Below are positions 14,259 through 19,741 of a stretch of DNA of 19,741 nt, piece by piece (position 1 is the stretch's first letter; every line of letters starts with the position of its first letter). The DNA comes from W0P33-017 sp963640395 (lineage in GTDB: Bacteria; Bacillota; Clostridia; Lachnospirales; Lachnospiraceae): positions 1 through 19,741 of the forward strand of contig CAVHZH010000037.1 in assembly GCA_963640395.1 (NCBI GenBank), given 5' to 3'. The notes below the pieces were generated by a model. That model did not search any database. It was not told where the DNA came from and saw only the letters and a program-made list of their open reading frames with translations. The translations under genes were made by a program, and so were the position numbers.

Positions 14259-15098
14259 TTAAATCTGAAAACCCAGCGACCACTCATGGATCTTCCGGCA
14301 GACTGCGTTCGGGACAAGACGCTCTACCAGCTCTGCCACCCGCTGCTCCAGCACAGGGATCAGAATGCTTGTATCCCCCGGCAGCTCCCGCTCCGCCTGC
14401 GCCAACGCGAAAATGAGCATAGCCATCATTTTCTTAGGCTCTGTCGTCCATGCGCAGGAAAATACGAGATCCTCACCCTGCCGCTCAAACAACAATACAC
14501 CTTCCGGAACAGTTTCATTCATATAAACCACACTGATCGACTGCTCGTACCGACTCCAGTCCACCGGCATAGCCAGCGGAACTGCACGCGCATCTGCCAT
14601 GATCTCTTTTGCCAGCTTTTTTCTGGCTTCTTCGTTTGTTGCGCCAAGCGAATGGACATGTTTTTCTGCTTTCCTGTGTAAAATGTCCGTTTGCCTGACA
14701 TCTGCCAGTGTCAGTTCATATACCTGTGTCGATACCAGATCCTCCCGGAAGCCAAGTGCCCGCAGGATCCACTCATACGGCCCTGCCTCCTCCTCATCTG
14801 CAAAATCGATAAATGCACCGATTAACATGCCGGCAGACCGTGCCTGCTCCAATCGGCGTGCGACAAATTGCAGCGCGTCCTCCGACTCGCGGTAATTTTC
14901 AGAAATGTGAAGCCACACCAGCTCCATCCAGCCTTCCTGCTGACGGAACAGCATCACGCCGACTGCCTCATCCTCCCATGTATCATATGCACCGACTGCC
15001 AGCAGCTCATCCCGCTCAACCATCTGCGCATAGTGTAATGGAACCATTGATGCAAACACCGACGGTATCTGCTGTTCGATCAAATACTCCTGTATCAT
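14259..15098 (-). CDS. Tandem GNAT-like protein (putative acetyltransferase)
   Basis: The 279-aa protein appears to hold two GNAT-like halves. In the first, AVGVMLFRQQEGWMELVWLH followed by ENYRESEDALQFVARRLEQA and ILRALGFRED resembles the GNAT strand-4/motif A/helix-5 layout. The usual acetyl-CoA loop (Q/RxxGxG/A) is not canonical; the position reads ENYRESEDA. The second half (EGVLLFERQGEDLVFSCAWT, then KKMMAMLIFALAQAERELPG and VPNAVCRKIHEWSLGFQI) looks like a more degenerate repeat. GNAT enzymes move acetyl groups from acetyl-CoA to amines; the degraded loop suggests an altered donor or a binding role. ATG at 15098 follows GGAG with 8-nt spacing, overlapping the end of the 721-aa gene. Substrate unknown. 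Confidence 0.75.
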   Translation of the reverse strand: MIQEYLIEQQIPSVFASMVPLHYAQMVERDELLAVGAYDTWEDEAVGVMLFRQQEGWMELVWLHISENYRESEDALQFVARRLEQARSAGMLIGAFIDFADEEEAGPYEWILRALGFREDLVSTQVYELTLADVRQTDILHRKAEKHVHSLGATNEEARKKLAKEIMADARAVPLAMPVDWSRYEQSISVVYMNETVPEGVLLFERQGEDLVFSCAWTTEPKKMMAMLIFALAQAERELPGDTSILIPVLEQRVAELVERLVPNAVCRKIHEWSLGFQI

Positions 15099-15109
15099 AG
15101 ACTCTGCTC

Positions 15110-17275
15110 CTATCTATTTCTTTTTCTTCTTCTCGCTGCCAGTAACTCTTCATTCTCCTGAGCTGCTAATGCAATTTGATCCTCAAGTGTACGTCCCAGT
15201 ACAGCTATACCCCCTGTATCTGCCAGCACTTCGCGTTGAGTGAGGCATGCCGAAGTATCGACCTCGTATGCACGGTTCAATACAAACTTCGTAAGCCCTT
15301 TGCTAAAATTCCACATCTCCATCATCTGCTTACGGTCAGTTTCTGCCAACTCGTCAAAAAGAGGGGACTTACCGATCCGGGTGCATATATCCTGTACGCC
15401 CTGTGCCTTTTGGTACACGCCAGCGGTAATCTCCACCGCATCATATATCCCTTTTAACGACTGACTCCCAAATGCAGCGGTGTGCCGGTCTACATATTGC
15501 TGCAGATCCTGCTTTGCCTTAGTAAGCATCTCCCTCAGCGTCTGGAATTCTGCCAGCCGCTCCTCCTTTGGGCAAGCCATCCCCTTTCGCTTGCCTTCGA
15601 TAACACGACCATTTTCATCCTTTTGGTCTTCAGGATAAACTCCGCTTTCAAATTTTGCGAGCCCCACCAGGCGTGCTACACTTTCCTGCGCATCTACATC
15701 GGCTACGCTGCCGTTTAGAGGCATCAGCACGCGGGGCAGATCACGATAACCGGTATTAGTCATATTGCTGCCTGCCACCTTGCATCTTTCGTTGACAAAC
15801 CGAGTATATTCGAGTTCAACATCAGAGGTACGCCGCAGTAGTACTGCCTGCCGATGCAGCCCTTGATCCATAACCATCTCCAGTCTTCCTATCAGAGAAA
15901 CTTTTTCCGCCTCATCGAGATCCTCACGTGTCCTGAGCTGTTCCATCCGTTCCCGTATCCGTGCCTTATATTCATCCTGATGGGCATACAGTGCCCCCAC
16001 ATTCTGATCAAGCCCCTCCGCAAAAGCATCCGTATGCCAATGCTGTTCTATATAGACTGCCAGCGTAGGATCCGGTGTCTTTCCACGTATCAGATATTTC
16101 AGATATGCCGTCGCCGCATCCATCGCCAGCTCATGCTGTCTGACCGCATAATCGTTCTTATCCCACCACGCCTCCACATACTGCATCTGTTCCGGATCGC
16201 TCTGGACGGCATACCTGACACCACGTATCTCCTGATTCATATTGGCAAATGCCACGCTGTGCTGCATATATTCCCCATAGACACTCGTAATCAATGCCTG
16301 CTTCTGCTCGTCATAAGGACCATTCTCTGAGATCAGGCTGCGCAGGCTGGCAATATCATCCTTATAAATATTGGGAATCGGCTGATCAATACCCAACGTC
16401 TGCTTTGATGATTCCTTATCTACCCCACGCCAATATTTATACTGCTCCTTATAATCATCCGTCTTTTTGACACGCTCAAACAGCATACCGCCAATCAGCA
16501 TGTCACGGTTTTTTACATAATATTCGTAGTTCTCCACTGCAAGTGCCAGATGCTGCGCTGCTTTCGCCTTTTCCCGTTCAGAAACGCGTTTTCCCTCTTT
16601 GGATATCCCGCCTGCCGCCAGCCATGTACGCAGTACATCGTTCATTTTTTCGAGAAGCTGTTTCTCATACTCACATTCTGCCTTGCCGGTCATATTTTTC
16701 GGTGCGGCATTTTTCACACGGAGTGCCAGTGCATCCCGCCTGAGCATCAGATCGCTGAGCATCTGCTCCCGTTCCTGTGCGGCAATATTCCGATCCTTTA
16801 CTCTGACATAAAACTCCGTGCCCTCTAGCGGTGTATCCGCAGGTGCCGCATTCTGCTCCTTTTTCTCCCTATACAGCCGGAGCACATTCGAAGCAGAGTC
16901 TCCTGCGGAATTCCTGAGATATAAATTTACAGTGTCTCCCATTCTGACCTGTGCATCGGTCTCCTGCGCGGATTTTTTCTTTTTTCCGGATTCCGTGATC
17001 TGATGGATTCGCTGTGCTTCCTTCCGCTCCTCGAAGTAATGTTCCATGCCACGGGCAGATACGTCGTCCATCTTTCCGAATGTTGTTCTTTCCATTCCAA
17101 ATATGCGCATGCGGACATATCCCTGTCCCATTGCAGCCATATACTCCTGCTCTAACTGACGGTTTTCCTCCTCCCAAAACACGCCGGTTGCATTTTTTTC
17201 AATGCTTTTGAGTTCCTCGGCCATATATGCGGTTCCCTGCTGATACTTCTCTCTGAATGTAGCAATCTGATCCAT
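15110..17275 (-). CDS. Large helical protein (721 aa) of unknown function
   Basis: The 721-aa protein is not recognised. It is mostly alpha-helical and highly charged, with no signal peptide or membrane helix. It contains a lysine patch (GKKKKSAQE), aromatic/acidic helices (EAWWDKNDYAVRQHELAMDA, then TAYLKYLIRGKTPDPTLAVY), and a very basic C-terminus ARRRKRNR. ATG at 17275 is chosen because AAAGGGGGA lies 6-8 nt upstream; the in-frame ATG at 17315-17317 has no ribosome binding site. It sits 59 nt after mrp and 11 nt before the GNAT-like gene, so it is co-transcribed with housekeeping genes. In general character (Lys/Glu-rich helices, Met-rich) it resembles the 516-aa protein of the ATPase block, but I see no shared motif. 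It could be another cargo-like or structural protein; that is inference. Confidence 0.85.
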   Translation of the reverse strand: MDQIATFREKYQQGTAYMAEELKSIEKNATGVFWEEENRQLEQEYMAAMGQGYVRMRIFGMERTTFGKMDDVSARGMEHYFEERKEAQRIHQITESGKKKKSAQETDAQVRMGDTVNLYLRNSAGDSASNVLRLYREKKEQNAAPADTPLEGTEFYVRVKDRNIAAQEREQMLSDLMLRRDALALRVKNAAPKNMTGKAECEYEKQLLEKMNDVLRTWLAAGGISKEGKRVSEREKAKAAQHLALAVENYEYYVKNRDMLIGGMLFERVKKTDDYKEQYKYWRGVDKESSKQTLGIDQPIPNIYKDDIASLRSLISENGPYDEQKQALITSVYGEYMQHSVAFANMNQEIRGVRYAVQSDPEQMQYVEAWWDKNDYAVRQHELAMDAATAYLKYLIRGKTPDPTLAVYIEQHWHTDAFAEGLDQNVGALYAHQDEYKARIRERMEQLRTREDLDEAEKVSLIGRLEMVMDQGLHRQAVLLRRTSDVELEYTRFVNERCKVAGSNMTNTGYRDLPRVLMPLNGSVADVDAQESVARLVGLAKFESGVYPEDQKDENGRVIEGKRKGMACPKEERLAEFQTLREMLTKAKQDLQQYVDRHTAAFGSQSLKGIYDAVEITAGVYQKAQGVQDICTRIGKSPLFDELAETDRKQMMEMWNFSKGLTKFVLNRAYEVDTSACLTQREVLADTGGIAVLGRTLEDQIALAAQENEELLAARRRKRNR

Positions 17276-17334
17276 AGCTGTTCCCCCTTTGGCGGCTGTG
17301 ATGTTTAGCGGCTTCATTGGTAATTATTGAGTTA

Positions 17335-18171
17335 CTATTTTAAAGCTTCGATTGCAGCATCAAATGCGCTGTGGTCTGTCCCGTAGAATGCTCCTGCGTC
17401 TGCGGCGGCTGCCTTTGACGGATCGATCGGCAGCTTGGCGAATACCGGAATTCCCAGCTCTGCCGCCACCTCATCCACATGGCTTTCCCCGAATACGGTG
17501 ATCTTTTTGCCGCAGTCCGGGCACTCCAGATAACTAAAATTCTCTACGAGCCCAAGCACCGGGACATGCATCATCTCTGCCATATGATATGCTTTCTTTA
17601 CGATCATCTGCACCAACTCCTGCGGTGATGTCACTACTACGACACCATCGAGCGGAAGTGACTGGAATACGGTGAGCGGCACATCGCCGGTTCCCGGCGG
17701 CATATCGACAAACAGGTAGTCCAGCTCGCCCCATACGACATCGGTCCAGAACTGCTTGACTGCCCCTGCGATGACCGGTCCTCGCCAGATCACCGGCTGC
17801 TCCTCATCCTCCACGAGCAGGTTAATTGACATCACGGGGATGCCCTCCTTTGATTTTAATGGAATAATACCCTCGTCTGTGCCAAATGCCGTTCCGTGGA
17901 CACCGAGCATCTTCGGAATGGACGGACCGGTAATATCCGCATCCAGAATGCCAACCTTATAGCCTGCCTTGTGCATCGCGCATGCGAGGGAGGCGGTCAC
18001 GAAGGATTTGCCGACGCCGCCCTTTCCGCTGACGATGCCGATTACCTTTTTGATGGATGAATATTTGTTGAGCTGCTCCAAAAATGAAGTCTGTCCGCCG
18101 TTTTTGCTCGGACAGCCCTCACAGCTTTCTCTTGAGCAGCTTCCTGCGCTGCTGCATGTTTCTTCTGCCAT
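17335..18171 (-). CDS. mrp: Mrp/NBP35-family P-loop ATPase, Fe-S cluster carrier
   Basis: The 278-aa product belongs to the Mrp/ApbC/NBP35 family, which binds and transfers iron-sulphur clusters and hydrolyses ATP. Seen: deviant Walker A GKGGVGKS (49-56), DADITGPSIPKMLG (78-90), PPGTGD (158-163) and the C-terminal bridging CPDC (217-220). The N-terminus holds four cysteines (C6, C12, C17, C20), like the extra N-terminal cluster site of NBP35-type proteins, though the spacing differs from the eukaryotic one. The first start (ATG 18171) has AAGGAG 9 nt upstream. The gene is preceded by a structured 390-bp intergenic region, so it may have its own control. The 721-aa gene follows after 59 nt. 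Confidence 0.95.
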   Translation of the reverse strand: MAEETCSSAGSCSRESCEGCPSKNGGQTSFLEQLNKYSSIKKVIGIVSGKGGVGKSFVTASLACAMHKAGYKVGILDADITGPSIPKMLGVHGTAFGTDEGIIPLKSKEGIPVMSINLLVEDEEQPVIWRGPVIAGAVKQFWTDVVWGELDYLFVDMPPGTGDVPLTVFQSLPLDGVVVVTSPQELVQMIVKKAYHMAEMMHVPVLGLVENFSYLECPDCGKKITVFGESHVDEVAAELGIPVFAKLPIDPSKAAAADAGAFYGTDHSAFDAAIEALK

Positions 18172-18189
18172 TGTGTGATTCTCCTTTAT

Positions 18190-18570
18190 TATTTATAAAT
18201 TTTATGGTGGTTGCGACGCTATTTATGTGGTGGTTTGAGGCATGTGAGCACGGTATTTCGTATTTGCAGCTCCCGCAAGTGCATCCACAGCAAATCGTGC
18301 CTTGTGCACACATGCCGCGTTGCGTTATGAATATTTTCGCGCTGCTACGTTTACGAAGTGTTCATAACGTGGATAGGGAATGCGCGTTCACATGTATCCG
18401 GCAGGCACTTTGGAGCGGCTGGTACTTAGCGACCGTGGTTTGGTCGCTTATGTACCACTGCCAGCGACAAGTAGCGGGAGCGTGCATGCCGATACATGTG
18501 CGCGCATGACCAAAAACATAACGTATGGCTTCTGACGTGAATGCCGCCAGCCAACACCTTGTAAAATAAT
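18190..18570 (-). other. Structured intergenic region between mtnA and mrp: nested inverted repeats, possible structured RNA or repeat element
   Basis: No convincing gene is seen; ORFs here lack ribosome binding sites. Hairpin A: GGCATGTG (18239-18246) pairs with CACATGCC (18309-18316), then GCACG (18248-18252) with CGTGC (18296-18300), and ATTTGC (18262-18267) with GCAAAT (18290-18295). Hairpin B: CGTTATGAA (18323-18331) with TTCATAACG (18361-18369). Hairpin C: ATGCGCG-TT-CACATGTATC-C-GGCA (18380-18403) with TGCC-GATACATGTG-CGCGCAT (18487-18507), enclosing TGGTAC/GTACCA (18420-18425/18452-18457) and AGCGACC/GGTCGCT (18428-18434/18442-18448). The loop of A (GCTCCCGC, 18269-18276) is complementary to GCGGGAGC (18474-18481) in the unpaired part of C. 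The - strand is given because both neighbours are on it. It may be a riboregulator, a 5' leader of mrp, or a mobile repeat. Confidence 0.6.
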
Positions 18571-18587
18571 TTAACGCATCTGGCGGC
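18543..18587 (-). other. Inverted repeat spanning the mtnA stop codon
   Basis: GCCGCCAG (18543-18550) and CTGGCGGC (18580-18587) pair perfectly across about 29 nt that contain the mtnA stop. No T-run follows on the - strand, so it is not a typical intrinsic terminator. It may protect the mtnA mRNA end or mark the edge of the structured region. Confidence 0.45.
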
Positions 18588-19647
18588 GGATCTCCTGTAA
18601 GGACTCCGTATAGGGATAACGTGCGACCCCATACTCTGTCACAATACCAGTGATGAGCTCCGCATCCGTGACATCGAACGCGGGATTGAATACCTTGACA
18701 CCCTCCGGCGCCATGCGTGACGCATACCACATTTCCGTCACTTCCTCCGGCTTCCGCTGCTCGATCACAATGTCATCCCCGGACGGTGTACCCCAGTCGA
18801 TCGTAGAGGTCGGCGCACATACATAAAAAGGCACACCGTAGCGTTTTGCCACTGTAGCGACCACCGATGTCCCGATCTTGTTTGCCGTATCCCCGTTTGC
18901 CGCCACGCGGTCACAGCCGACAAACACCGCCTGCACCTTGCCCTGTTTCATTATCATACCAGACATGTTATCGCAAATCAATGTGACATCTACCCCCGCG
19001 GACTGCAGCTCAAACGCAGTCAGCCGTGCGCCCTGCAGCAGCGGTCTTGTCTCATCCGCATAGACATGGAAGCCGTAGCCGCGTTCCTGTCCGAGATAGA
19101 TCGGTGCGGTCGCCGTGCCATATCTGCTCGCCGCCAGTTTTCCGGCATTGCAGTGTGTGAGGATGCCGTCACCCGGCTTCACCAGCGCCAGCCCGTTCTC
19201 TCCGATCGCGCGGCAGATCGCAATGTCCTCCTCCTGAATCGCAACCGACTCGCGCCGCAGCTCCTCCTTGATCTGTGCCACCGTGCTGCCCGCTGCGTGC
19301 GCGCGGCACACCACCTGCTCCATACGGTTCAAAGCCCACGACAGATTCACGGCTGTCGGACGCGAGGAATCCAGATATTGTTTGTATTTACTAAACTGTT
19401 TATAAAATTCATCAAAATCTTCGGAATCAATACCCTTTGCCAGCAGATAGATCCCGTAGCCTGCCGCCACCCCGATCGCCGGAGCGCCCCGCACCTGCAG
19501 CAGATAAATCGCATCCCAGATCTCCTGTGCTGTATGCAAATGCAAAATCTCTATTTTTTCCGGGAGCTTTGTCTGGTCGATGATGACGAGCGCATTGTCC
19601 GCATCATCGAGCGCCACTGTATCATAATCCAAGATCGTTTTTTCCAT
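18571..19647 (-). CDS. mtnA: S-methyl-5-thioribose-1-phosphate isomerase
   Basis: The 358-aa product has the expected length for MtnA, which isomerises methylthioribose 1-phosphate to methylthioribulose 1-phosphate in methionine salvage; it belongs to the eIF2B-alpha-like fold. Family motifs: QVRGAPAIGVAAGYG (51-65), NLSWALNRM (101-109), LTHCNAGKLA with the active-site Cys166 (163-172), YADETRPLLQGARLTAFEL (196-214), and VGCDRVAANGDTANKIGT with Asp246 (243-260). The pair corresponds to Cys160/Asp240 of the B. subtilis enzyme. ATG at 19647 follows AAAGGAAG about 6 nt upstream. A terminator lies just upstream, so mtnA starts a transcript. No other methionine-salvage genes are in the window. Members of this family can act in related pathways (5-deoxyribose or ribose-1,5-bisphosphate isomerases), but the motifs fit MtnA best. 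Confidence 0.93.
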   Translation of the reverse strand: MEKTILDYDTVALDDADNALVIIDQTKLPEKIEILHLHTAQEIWDAIYLLQVRGAPAIGVAAGYGIYLLAKGIDSEDFDEFYKQFSKYKQYLDSSRPTAVNLSWALNRMEQVVCRAHAAGSTVAQIKEELRRESVAIQEEDIAICRAIGENGLALVKPGDGILTHCNAGKLAASRYGTATAPIYLGQERGYGFHVYADETRPLLQGARLTAFELQSAGVDVTLICDNMSGMIMKQGKVQAVFVGCDRVAANGDTANKIGTSVVATVAKRYGVPFYVCAPTSTIDWGTPSGDDIVIEQRKPEEVTEMWYASRMAPEGVKVFNPAFDVTDAELITGIVTEYGVARYPYTESLQEIRRQMR

Positions 19648-19685
19648 TGGTATCTTCCTTTCCCCATGCTATTTATCCGGGCGTA

Positions 19686-19713
19686 TATAAAAAAGAGTCG
19701 CTCGCGACTCTTT
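19686..19713 (-). terminator. Intrinsic terminator before mtnA
   Basis: AAAGAGTCG (19692-19700) and CGACTCTTT (19705-19713) form a 9-bp stem with a 4-nt loop. On the - strand the stem is followed by a run of T (plus-strand A-run 19689-19694), the usual shape of a Rho-independent terminator. It would end a gene located right of the window and separates it from mtnA. Confidence 0.8.
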
Positions 19714-19725
19714 CGCGCCCGAGCG

Positions 19726-19740
19726 GTATGCGAAGCATAC
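19726..19740. repeat. GAA-triloop mini-hairpin (GCGAAGC core)
   Basis: GTATGC (19726-19731) and GCATAC (19735-19740) pair around a GAA triloop. The core GCGAAGC is the same as in the hairpin at 26-36. It directly follows the terminator hairpin and is cut by the window edge. It is probably part of a dispersed intergenic repeat of this genome. Confidence 0.5.
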
Positions 19741-19741
19741 A

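Noticed and set aside
18362..18730. 122-aa and related small ORFs in the mtnA-mrp gap
   Set aside because: They run through the inverted repeats, overlap the end of mtnA, lack ribosome binding sites and are rich in Cys/His/Arg as expected from translated palindromic DNA.

Overview
The window looks like a chromosomal segment of a Firmicute, most likely a Clostridia/Lachnospiraceae-type gut anaerobe. The support is a mid-GC genome, strong AAGGAG-type ribosome binding sites, full-length DnaE, TypA, ATP-type PfkA, Mrp and MtnA, and a stand-alone alarmone synthetase. The lineage call rests on protein style and layout and was not tested by a search. No rRNA, tRNA, CRISPR array or recognisable transposase was seen.

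Layout. The left end (1-2522) is on the + strand: a hairpin-rich leader, the ribosome-associated GTPase typA, and a small regulator that appears to fuse an XRE helix-turn-helix to a ribbon-helix-helix-like segment. Everything from 2533 to 19647 is on the - strand. In transcription order it reads mtnA, a 390-bp structured intergenic region, mrp, a 721-aa protein of unknown function, a tandem GNAT-like protein, dnaE, pfkA, a TrmH/SpoU-family RNA methyltransferase, a 70-aa protein, a RelQ-type (p)ppGpp synthetase, and then an accessory block (7912-2533). mrp to the accessory block is tightly spaced and could be one or a few transcripts.

The accessory block is the unusual part. It encodes (i) a beta-rich protein with an acidic linker and a Gly/Ala-rich tail, present as three overlapping ORFs (333, 166 and 195 aa) that read as one ~682-aa protein if two -1 frame breaks are repaired; (ii) a 516-aa coiled-coil-rich protein of unknown function; (iii) an AAA+ ATPase resembling the ATPase of extracellular contractile injection systems (eCIS, Afp15/Pvc15-like), present as two ORFs (192 and 403 aa) that become one ~582-aa protein if one extra G is removed. 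No sheath, tube, spike or baseplate gene is present. The block is therefore an orphan ATPase/cargo-like module, a remnant, or one part of a system encoded elsewhere. The flanking housekeeping genes are intact, so the three breaks cluster in this block.

Two non-coding items stand out. The mtnA-mrp gap holds nested inverted repeats, with an 8-nt loop complementary to a distant unpaired segment, as in a structured RNA or a structured mobile repeat. The pfkA-dnaE gap holds a 27-bp inverted-repeat unit bounded exactly by 8-bp direct repeats, like a target-site duplication.
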